Positions 55,409 through 64,000 of a DNA stretch of 64,000 nucleotides are shown one piece after another; within the stretch, counting starts at the first letter, position 1, and each line of letters opens with the position of its first letter. The notes under the pieces were generated by a model, which had not been told where the DNA came from, made no database searches, and saw nothing but the letters and a program-made list of their open reading frames with translations. Position numbers and translations under genes: made by a program. Source of the stretch: Linderina pennispora (Eukaryota > Kickxellomycota > Kickxellomycetes > Kickxellales > Kickxellaceae); NCBI RefSeq assembly GCF_002104995.1, contig NW_024468264.1, forward strand, positions 1 through 64,000, given 5' to 3'.

Positions 55409-55760
55409 AATTGTCTGCTTAATATCATCACACATATCCCCGCGCCCATGATCAAGTTATTAACGCCAAATTTCGCGACGCGTGTTTGCATGGGGCTCTT
55501 TTCTCTGCCTGTCTGAGGAATTGGGTCTGCGCATTAATCCAGCATATGCTGTCTGGCCTCCTTTTCCTCTCCTCTCCCCTCCTGAATTGTTGGCACCTGC
55601 TTTTTTATTACACTTCCCTCTCCATTACCCTCCAAATTATTCCAATTTCCCTGTCCCCTTTTCTGTTCGCATTGCAGCTCGAAGGGAAAGGACCATACCT
55701 ACACTTACCTCGCATAGACACCCCTCCGTATTAGCTTTGAAACAAGTTTGCTTCCAGGCG
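55409..55760. other. RhoGEF 3' flank and ISWI 5' leader
   Basis: 352 bp, rich in C/T tracts (55558-55720) just before the ISWI start. No separate gene. Confidence 0.4.
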
Positions 55761-58700
55761 ATGGCTTCAGAGGACCTGCCCCCAAACATCGACGCGAGTT
55801 CCGAGCTGTCCGAGTCTGTTCCGGCCAGCGGCTACATCACACCGCTCGAGCCTGCGAAGCCCCTCGACCCAAAGCAGGTGAAGCGGTTTGCCTTTCTGCT
55901 GAGCCAGACCGATGTGTTCTCGCACTTCATCCAGGATTTCATCCAGGACGACAATCTGAAGGCAGAGATCAAGCGGCAGCTGGACACCAAAGCGGCCAAG
56001 GCGGCACAGGGCAATGTGTCGCGGCGGCACCGCAAGACGGAGAAGGAGGAGGATGCTGAGCTGCTGCGCGAGTCTTCGCCTGAGGAGGAGATGAAGGTGC
56101 AGCAGACGTTCACCGGAATCGCCGACGTACGTGACTGGCGGCAAGATGCGCGACTACCAGCTGCGCGGCTTGAATTGGATGATCTCGCTGTTTGAGAACG
56201 GGATCAACGGGATCCTGGCCGACGAGATGGGTCTGGGCAAGACACTGCAGGTGATTTCGTTCATTGGGTACCTGAAGCACTTCCGCGGGATGCGCGGCCC
56301 CCATCTGGTCGTGGTGCCCAAGTCGACGCTGCACAACTGGAAGGCCGAGTTTAACCGCTGGGTCCCTGATCTGGACGTGTTTTTGCTGCACGGCGACAAG
56401 CACGCGCGTGCCCAGATCTTTGACGAGCACCTGAACCCCAACACGTTCAACTGCTGCATCACCACGTACGAGATGTGCCTGATCTGCAAGACCCAGCTGC
56501 GCAAGGTCGACTGGCAGTACATCATCATCGACGAGGCACACCGTCTCAAGAACGAAAACTCGATGCTGTCCAAGCTGGTGCGTCTGTTCTCGTCGCAGAA
56601 CCGGCTGCTGATCACAGGCACGCCACTGCAGAACAACCTGCACGAGCTGTGGGCACTACTGAACTTTTTGCTGCCCGACGTCTTTGGTTCGTCGGACGTC
56701 TTCGACGACTGGTTCCAGAAGGGCGAGGGGGATCAGGAGCATGTCATGCAGCAGCTGCACAAGGTGCTGCAGCCGTTCCTGCTACGCCGTGTCAAGAGCG
56801 ATGTCGAGCACTCGCTGCTGCCCAAGAAGGAGGTTAACCTCTACGTTGGTCTGACGCCGATGCAGCGCACCTGGTATAAGCGTATTCTGGAGCGCGACAT
56901 TGCAGCCATCAACGGCGCGATGGGCAAGAAGGAGGGCAAGACGCGGCTGCTCAATATCGTGATGCAGCTGCGCAAGTGCTGTAACCACCCGTACCTATTT
57001 GACGGCGCTGAGCCTGGACCACCGTATACCACTGACGAGCACCTGGTGTATAATTCGTCAAAGATGGAGGTACTGGACAAGCTCCTGAAGAAGATGCAGG
57101 CGCAGGGCTCGCGTGTGCTGATTTTCAGCCAGATGAGCCGCATGCTTGACATTCTCGAGGATTACTGCATGTTCCGCGGCTACAAGTACTGTCGTCTGGA
57201 CGGATCCACCGACCACGAGGACCGCGTTGCGTCAATTGACGAGTTCAGCCGGCCGGGCAGCGACAAGTTCATCTTCCTGCTGACAACGCGTGCTGGTGGG
57301 CTGGGCATCACGCTGACGGCTGCCGACACTGTGTGCATCTATGACAGCGACTGGAACCCGCAAGCTGACCTGCAGGCCATGGATCGTGCTCACCGCATTG
57401 GGCAGACCAAGCAGGTGTACGTGTATCGATTCATTACCGAGAACACAGTCGAGGAGAAGGTTCTGGAGAAGGCGATGCAGAAGCTGCGCCTCGATCAGCT
57501 TGTGATCCAGCAGGGGCGCCTGGCGCAGGCCACCAAGGGAGCCACGCGCGAGCAGCTGCTGGACATGGTGCAGTTTGGTGCTGAGGGCATTCTGAAGAGC
57601 GGTGGTTCGTCGTCGCGCGCTGATCGCTCGGGTAGCAACACGGCATCGCGTGCCACCAGCAACGAGGGCACGCCAGCGCTTTCAGAGGTCGAGGACGATA
57701 GCAACTTTGATATCGACGACATTCTGCGGCAGGGCGAGTCAAAGACGCTGGAGCTGCAGAGCAAGTACGCCGACATGGGGCTGGACGACCTGAACAAGTT
57801 TGCCAACGAGTCAACATCGACGACCCAGTGGGAGGGCGAGGACTATGCGCAGAAGCGCAAGGCTGCGGATATCGCGCAGCTGTGGATCCAGCCTGCCAAG
57901 CGCGAGCGCAAGGTCAACTATGCAGTCGACGACTACTACCGCGAGGCGCTGAGGCAGAGCACCTCGCGCTCAAACAACGCGCCCAAGGCCCCGCGCCCGC
58001 CCAAGCAGATGCACATCCACGACTTCCAATTCTATCCGGATCGGCTGCACGAGCTGCTGGAGAAGGAGCTGCTGGCGTACCGCCGCGCAATCGGCTACAA
58101 GGTGCCCAAGCAGGACTCGTCCGACGACGCGTCCAGTGTCAGCAAGAACTCTGACGAGGACGAAGGAGGCGGTGCGCAGGCAGGAGCAGGCCAAGATCGA
58201 TGCTGCCGAACCGCTGACTGAGGAGGAGGTCCAGGAGAAGGAGCAGCTGGCAAACCAGGGCTTTGGCAACTGGAACCGGCGCGACTTCTATGGCTTCATG
58301 CGGGCAGTGGAGACACACGGGCGCGGGCACATGGAGATGGTGGCCAGCGACGTCGAAGGCAAGACGCCCGAGGAGGTGCGGGCGTACGCCAAGGCATTCT
58401 TCAAGCACTACCGCAAGCTGCCCGAGGCCGACCGTCTGACAGCGCAGATCGAGAAGGGCGAGCAGAAGCGTGCGCGGCGCAACGAGATCCAGCAGCTGCT
58501 GGACGCCAAGCTGAGCGAGTGCAAGCTGGACCCGGTGCGCCATATCCAGATCCCGTACAGCTCGGGTGGCTCAACGGCGCGTGGGCGTGTGTATACCGAG
58601 GAGGAGGACCGGTTCATCATTGTGCAGCTGGCCAAGCTGGGCGTGGGCACTGAGGACGTCTACGAAAAAATCAGGCAGGAGGTGCGCGGGTGCCCGATGT

Positions 58701-58855
58701 TCCGCTTTGACTGGTTCATCAAGAGCCGCAACACGCACGAGATCCAGCGCCGGTGCCAGACGCTGATCGGCCTGCTGCAGAAGGAGGCCCATGGCAACCG
58801 CAACGGCGCCAGCAATGGCACGAACACGCCAGCGGCCGGCACCGACATTGAGTGA
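55761..58855 (+). CDS. ISWI: ISWI-type chromatin remodelling ATPase, two frame breaks
   Basis: Nucleosome-sliding Snf2 ATPase. Start [19 protein letters not shown]. The AutoN-like basic block [15 protein letters not shown] and [20 protein letters not shown] (restored by removing one G near 56115) precede the core. Core: [12 protein letters not shown] (I), [11 protein letters not shown] (II), [20 protein letters not shown] (III region), [15 protein letters not shown] (IV), [16 protein letters not shown] (V), [17 protein letters not shown] (VI). HAND, SANT ([20 protein letters not shown]) and SLIDE ([17 protein letters not shown]) domains follow. The second break near 58160 joins NSDEDE to [17 protein letters not shown]. 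Joined length is about 1,030 residues, standard for ISWI. No introns. Confidence 0.95.
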
Positions 58856-59041
58856 GTATCTCTCTCAGTGCCTGTGCGCCTGTGTGTGCGTGTTGGAAGG
58901 AGTTTGAAACCTCGTCCAAGTGGCGAGATTACCCAAATCGCCGAAAAAATCCCCCCCACCCACGCCCTCTCACTTTCTCTCTCCCCTGATGTAATTTCCT
59001 CTATACTAGCTGCTCTTTTAAAAAAAAAACCCTTTATCGCA

Positions 59042-60508
59042 ATGGCCGGTTTGAATGCAACAAGATTTGCTTTTGCCGCACGGGCTCTGAAGCGGGCGCA
59101 GACCCGGTTTAGCACACGCCGCCTGGCCACTGCGGCCACTGCCACAGAGTCTGCTGCTGCTGCGCAGCCTGTCGAGCGCTACGACATTGTGATCGTGGGC
59201 GGCGGGCCGTCTGGCTGCACCTTGGCCAGCGCGCTTGGATCGGCCAAGGCCCTGGAGCACATGCGCATCGCACTGCTGGACTCGGGGAAGCTGACCGAGA
59301 CACGCAGCTGGGAGCCGACCTGCTGATACGTTCCTGAACCGCACGCTGCAGATCACAGCCAGCAACAAGCTGTACCTGGAGAAGGTTGGCTCGTGGAGCA
59401 TGTGTAATACAGAGCGGGTCCAGCCATACGATCGCGTGGTGGCTCTGGATGGCTCGGGATCGGGCAGGATCGAGCTGAACACGCCCAGTGGAGACGTCAC
59501 TGCCGCGTACATGATTGAAACCAAGAACCTGGTCAGCGGGATGCTGAAGTTCATTGACGCGCAGGGTGCCAACATCGATGTGGTCGAGAAAGCCAAAGTG
59601 GCAAACATTGCGCATGAGGCAGGCTCGGTGGACTGGCCAGTAGTGACGCTGGGGAACAAGCGCCGGCTACAGGCGCGGCTGCTGGTAGGCACAGACGGTG
59701 GCAACAGCAGTGTGCGCAAGTTTGCAGATATCGGCACCTATGGCACCGACTACGAGCAGTACGGGCTGATTGCGACGCTGTGTCTTGAGCAGCTCAACCG
59801 CACGGCGTACCAGCGCTTCCTGCCCGAGGGCCCCGTCGCTGTGCTCCCGTTCCCTAACGGCTTTGCCAACCTCGTGTGGTCGCTACCGGCCGATCTGATG
59901 CGGGCCTTGAAGACGATGCCTGAGGACGCCTTTGCCTTGCTTGTGCAACGCAGCACTGCGCCTGTCGCCAGCCGAGATGCAGTACCTGTACGGCCTGGTG
60001 GGCAGCGGTGCCAGCGAGCGAGAGATCATGGACGAGACCAAATGGCGGCTCGACGTGTTTGCCAAGAGCAATGCCAGTGAGGAGAATTGGCTGCCGCCCA
60101 ATGTTGCCGCTATTTCGCCGAAATCACGCATGTCGTTCCCGCTGCGCCTGCGCAGCGTCGATCGACTGGTCGGCAGCCGTGTGGCCTCTGGTTGGCGACG
60201 CCGGCCACGTCATGCACCCGCTGGCTGGACAGGGGCTGAACATGGGCATTGAAGATGTGCAGAGTCTGGTGCAGATCCTGGAGCAGGCAGCGCTGGCAGG
60301 CGAGGACATCGGCACTGTGGGTGTGCTGGAGCGCTACAACCGCCAGCGCTATGTGCGGAATCTGGCGATGCAAGGCGTGGTGGACAAGGTCTGGCATACT
60401 TTTAGTGCTACTGCAGGGCCGATTGTCAAGGCCCGCTCAATGTTGATGAACGGTCTGGACCGCTTCCCGGCCGCCAAGGACATCTTGGTGAAGAACATGA
60501 TGATGTAG
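59042..60508 (+). CDS. COQ6: Ubiquinone biosynthesis monooxygenase COQ6, three frame breaks
   Basis: FAD-dependent C5-hydroxylase of the coenzyme Q ring, mitochondrial matrix side. The start MAGLNATRFAFAARALKRAQ is a basic presequence. FAD motifs: DIVIVGGGPSGCTLASAL, LVGTDGGNSSVRKFA and GDAGHVMHPLAGQGLNMGIE (the family signature). A Tyr/Trp-rich middle (YEQYGLIATLCLEQ; RFLPEGPVAVLPF) also fits. Frames change near 59322 (after SWEPT), 59960 (STAP/LRLSPAEMQYL) and 60175 (before WPLVGDAGH), each fixed by one or two bases. Joined length is about 490 residues, matching yeast Coq6. Confidence 0.93.
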
Positions 60509-60595
60509 GCATTTAGGTTTTGGGCACAGCGCGCTTTTAAAATGGCACTGTTGTGGACGGCTTCACCAGAATAGACGCTAATGCGGAGGGGCGGC

Positions 60596-60607
60596 TTCCA
60601 CGTGGAA
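60596..60607. promoter_or_regulatory. Palindromic E-box TTCCACGTGGAA
   Basis: Perfect 12-bp palindrome centred on CACGTG, about 150 bp before the ankyrin gene ATG and 90 bp after the COQ6 stop. Likely a bHLH or bZIP site. Confidence 0.45.
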
Positions 60608-60755
60608 TGTGGTTTGAAAAGGAGCGGCGCTAGCTTTGCAGCAGGAGTATATCCATTCATTTCAAAGTCTTGCAGCGGCCAAGCTTTTCTCTCTGTTTCC
60701 AATTTCTTTTCTGCATTTTCCTATACTTTTCTTCAAATCACCTACATTTTACCCA

Positions 60756-61464
60756 ATGAGCGACGAGGGTGCTTCCAACAGTAAGTACTTGTCCTCCACA
60801 CATGCGCGCACGCAGTCTGTGCTCGCGGGAGAGCAGTAGGAGTCCAGTCCTTTTGTGCTGGCGAGCAAAAGGAAGCAGGGGGGCTGAATTTCGAATTTAT
60901 TTTGTAGATGAGCAGCTGCTGGCCGCGTGCAAGCTGGACCAGTCCGACATGGTCGAGGATCTGCTGAAGGATCTGGGCTCGGTCGATGTCAACTGTGCCG
61001 ACGGTGTTGGCAACACGCCGCTCCACTATGCGTAAGTATATCTATTATTGGCTTGGCGAGTACGCTTGGCATTTTCCGGCTTGGCCAGCAAAGGGTATGC
61101 GCACCGTCCACTGACACTTTTGAGAAATAGTGCGCAAACTGGATCGGTGGACTGTGTCGAGCTTCTGGTGGCGGTGCCTGGTATTGATGCAAACAAAAAG
61201 AACCGAATCGAGAACGACACGCCGCTGCACAAGGCGGTGATGAACCACTCTGGAACCGGAGGGAGTCGCTGGAGATCACACGGCTGCTGATCTCAGCTGG
61301 AGCCGACCCGCGGATTGTCAACCGCTTGAAGCAGCGCCCAATGGACGTGACTGATCCCAGATGCCTCGCAAGTGCGGCGTCTGTTGCTGCAGGCGACATT
61401 GGCATTCAACATGCCGCACCAGCAGGCTGTGTATGAGGACGGCGACGACTACTCGAGCGACTAG
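60756..61464 (+). CDS. Small ankyrin-repeat protein (Yar1-like), two introns, two frame breaks
   Basis: Exon 1 (60756-60780, MSDEGASN) and exon 2 (60909-61031) join through a 128-nt intron (GTAAGT...TAG). Exon 3 starts at 61131 after a 99-nt intron (GTAAGT...TAG). The joined sequence NEQLLAACKLDQSDMVEDLL, ADGVGNTPLHYAAQTGSVDC, NDTPLHKAV and EITRLLISAGADPRIVNRLK gives three to four ankyrin repeats. The tail QQAVYEDGDDYSSD is short and acidic. Frames change near 61250 and 61360. About 210 residues, the size of yeast Yar1 (an Rps3 chaperone), but ankyrin repeats alone do not prove orthology. Confidence 0.78.
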
Positions 61465-62030
61465 AAGCAGAAAATACTATTTTTTTACAGGATCCAACAT
61501 TCAGTGTTTATCATGTGCTATGGCATATGACAGCCAGTTTAGGCGAACCAGGCAAACGAACTGGCTGCGCATTGACATAACAAGCTGTCTTGCTGAGGGT
61601 GTTTTTGAATGCTTTGTTATTTTGTTGGAGAGACACAGCTCGGTGAAGGGAACTGTCGGCCGTTAGATGGGAGGAGCAAATTAAGACCGCCAAAGCTGTG
61701 GAGGAATAACAAGATGTGGAGGAAAATATGAAATGCTGCTACTTGGGATAGAAAATAAATGTGGAAAGTGGATGACAACTACTTGGAAATGTGTTCATGC
61801 GCCGGGGGATATTGGGACAAATGAAGCAAGGCATGTAGCGGAGGCCCCTTTCAATCCAGGGGTCGAGTGGGTGGTACTGAGGAATGCAGGCACCTGGGGG
61901 GTCAGGAAGCGAGGACAAGAGCCATTCTGCGCAATGGCCCCTAGCTCGCTTGCCAAATCAAATAGCGTGCACCACCAGCACCTACCCAACCCTGCAACCA
62001 AGCCGCTTCGCTTAAGGAGAGGTAGGGAAA
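61465..62030. other. Convergent 3' region, no gene recognised
   Basis: 566 bp between the ankyrin gene and the secreted protein. Open frames up to about 105 codons lack coding features. Confidence 0.4.
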
Positions 62031-63987
62031 TTAGCATGAGGACGAAGTAGCGCAGGCATTAGCACCGGTGTTGACGACACACGACGCCTCGGTGTAGACG
62101 TGGGTGGTATAGACTGTCTGAGCACAGTCATCACCGCCCGACGACTTGTGGCCCTTCTTCGAGCGCTTCTTCTTGCTCTTGGAAGAGCTGGACGGCTCGC
62201 ACTCGCAGCTGCTGGTCGGCGCGCACGAGTCCGAGGCATCAGACGAGCTCTTCTTGTGGCCCTTCTTGGACTTGCTGCGCTTCTTCTTGCCACCCGATCC
62301 ATCGTCGCACGGCTTCACAGTGATTGTGATGGTGGGCTCGGGCTCGGGCTCACAGCCACCGTATGCCGGAGTCGAAGCACCGTATGCCGGAGTCGAGGCA
62401 CCGTATGCCGGAGTCGAGGCACCGTAGGCAGGAGCAGGGGCAGGGCCAGCGCCGTACGCAGCCGACGATGAGCCACCACCATAGGCGGGAGCGGGGGCAG
62501 GACCGGCTCCGTAGGCAGCAGACGATGAGCCACCACCATAAGCGGGGGCGGAGCCAGGGCCTGCTCCGTAGGCAGCAGACGACGATCCACTGTCACCGTA
62601 ACCACCACCGCCGCCCGACGAGCTAGCACCGTAGCCAGAACCACCACCTGACGAGCTAGCACCGTAGCCAGAACCACCACCCGACGAGTTAGAGCCATAG
62701 CCGGAACCACCACCCGACGAGCCACCACCGTAGCCAGAACCACCACCTGACGAGCCACCACCCGACGAGCCACCACCATAGCCAGAACCATCAGCCGACG
62801 AGTTGGCACCGTAGGCGGCCGGAGGTGGCTGACCAGCGCTGTAGCAAGTAGCGGTCTGAGCAGGAGGCACGATGGTCACTGGTCTTGGTGTCACCAGGGC
62901 GGATGCATGACAGAGTGACAGCCGGCAGCTGGCTGGTCTTGGTGATGTATGTCGGGGGGTCAGTCACGGTGGTGAAGACAGTGCTGCCCGGTGCGTGGAT
63001 GGTACAGGTCTGATCTGGATCATGGACAGTGTGCGTGACAACGCTACCAGGGAGGGTGTTGGTGACACAAGTGTCGGAGCCATGCGCGGTGTGCGTGACG
63101 GTGTTGCCTGCAGCAGTGACAGTAATGGTGCTGTCAGCGCCATGGACGGTGTTGGTGACAGTGGAGCCAGCAACATTGACAGTCACAGTGCAAGGGGGAG
63201 GCGTGATAGTGACTGTGGTGGTGCTGGCTGGTGCCTCAGTGGTGACAGTGACAGCCGGCTCAGCGGAGCCGTAACCAGCCGAAGAACCATAGCCAGCAGC
63301 CGCAGGGGCGGCGGCAGCAGGAGCACCATAGCCAGAGCTCGAGTCAGCAGCAGGAGCGGCAGCCGCGGGGGCAGCAGGGGCAGCGGGCAGCAGGGGCACC
63401 ATAGCCAGAAGCAGGGGGAGATCCGTAGCCAGAGCTCGAGTCAGCAGCGGGAGCGGCGGCCGCGGGAGCAGCAGGGGCACCATAGCCAGGAGCGGCAGCC
63501 GCGGGGGCGGCAGGGGCAGCGGCAGCAGGGGCACCATAGCCAGAAGCAGGGGGAGATCCGTAGCCAGAGCTCGAGTCAGCAGCAGGAGCGGCAGCCGCGG
63601 GGCAGCAGGGGCAGCGGCAGCAGGGGCACCATAGCCGGGAGCAGGGGGAGATCCGTAACCTGAGCTCGAATCAGCAGCGGGAGCAGCGGCTGCGGGAGCA
63701 GCAGGGGCGGCGGCAGCAGGGGCGGCGGCACCATAGCCAGCAGCAGGAGGAGGGATTGGCACATTGTCGCTGTAACCGGAGCTAGCGTAATCGGCAGCAG
63801 GGGCAGGGGCAGGAGCAGGAGCAGGAGCAGGGGCGGCTGGCGGGGCAGCAGCACCAGGAGCACCCTGGTACGACAGGTTGAGGTCAAAGTCGAACGGCTT
63901 GCCGACAGTGGTGGCCTGAGAGTCGGCCGGGGCAGCATTGGTCGCAGCGATCAGAACAGCAAGGATACCAAAAGTGACCTTCATCAT
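62031..63987 (-). CDS. Secreted low-complexity repeat protein (wall/adhesin type), frame broken
   Basis: Signal peptide MMKVTFGILAVLIAATNAAP, then an N-terminal Ala/Pro region with repeated AADSSSGYG and GYGAPAAAAP units (63320-63830). A middle block of four to five tandem ~18-residue Thr/Val/His units follows (STVTNTVHGADSTITVTAAG, NTVTHTAHGSD, SVVTHTVHDPD), then Ser/Gly/Tyr repeats (GGGSGYGASSS, SSSAAYGAGPAPAPAYGGG, three TPAYGAS), then a Lys-rich Cys-containing tail with duplicated KKKRSKSKKGHK-like blocks. No C-terminal hydrophobic GPI signal. Frames change inside the Ala/Pro repeats (63400-63600) and near 62890, perhaps from repeat misassembly. Joined length is about 650 residues. No close family known to me; wall or extracellular matrix role inferred. 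Confidence 0.75.
62359..62424 (-). repeat. 21-bp tandem repeat encoding YGASTPA
   Basis: Three near-identical copies of CCGTATGCCGGAGTCGAGGC plus one base on the + strand, differing by a single A/G; a fourth copy is degenerate. Confidence 0.8.
63330..63760 (-). repeat. Long tandem repeats encoding AADSSSGYG/GYGAPAAAAP
   Basis: Three to four copies of a block of roughly 110-140 bp containing CCGTAGCCAGAGCTCGAGTC and GCACCATAGCC. Copies differ slightly and shift frame relative to one another. Confidence 0.75.
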
Positions 63988-64000
63988 TTTAATGGATGGT

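Noticed and set aside
1-64000. CRISPR arrays, bacterial operons, prophage, rRNA
   Set aside because: None seen; gene structure and content are eukaryotic, and no regularly spaced short repeats occur.

Overview
This window is fungal nuclear DNA. It is gene-dense and strand-mixed, with GC-rich codons and short GT-AG introns (72-133 nt in every gene where I could place them). The genes are eukaryotic housekeeping genes plus fungal-type ones: a separate GAR transformylase, a histidine acid phosphatase, an F-box-like protein and a secreted repeat-rich wall-type protein. A tandem (CORO7-type) coronin and the generally non-ascomycete flavour suggest an early-diverging lineage, possibly Zoopagomycota/Kickxellomycotina. 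That placement is inference only.

Layout. 0-6 kb: RBM42-like RRM protein, DHHC palmitoyltransferase, mitochondrial EF-Ts, ADE8, DTWD1. 6-9.3 kb: an F-box-like protein, then a 469-bp foldback element with a 5-bp target duplication beside a probable gene remnant. 9.3-15.2 kb: PEX5, a long spacer, a secreted histidine acid phosphatase with an in-frame stop, and a PLD-like protein. 15.5-21.3 kb: DHX37/Dhr1 and DNA polymerase alpha B subunit. 21.3-28.7 kb: a spacer, a 54-aa single zinc-finger protein, TFIIS, an AFG2/SPATA5 AAA ATPase and an unidentified zinc-finger gene. 29.7-34.1 kb: three HSDL2-like short-chain dehydrogenases on one strand, with VPS29 between the second and third. 34.5-41.9 kb: calcipressin, GPN3, importin-9/Kap114, an unknown 148-aa protein and GlcNAc-6-phosphate deacetylase. 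41.9-45.5 kb: a 3.7-kb stretch with no convincing gene. 45.5-61.5 kb: coronin-7, a large RhoGEF, ISWI, COQ6 and an ankyrin protein. 62-64 kb: a secreted Ala/Pro/Gly/Ser/Tyr-rich repeat protein.

Functional links. Two of the three dehydrogenases end in AKL, a PTS1 signal read by the TPR domain of PEX5, which is also in this window. Dhr1, AFG2, Kap114 and GPN3 serve ribosome assembly, nuclear import and RNA polymerase assembly. Coronin-7 and the RhoGEF are divergently transcribed from one 1.8-kb spacer, and both are cytoskeletal.

Caution. At least fifteen conserved genes are interrupted by one-base frame changes without splice signals, so most spans below join two or more open frames. The changes fall at different places even among paralogues, which fits base-level assembly errors better than decay. 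Spans are gene extents. Intron boundaries are given only where I could read both splice sites.
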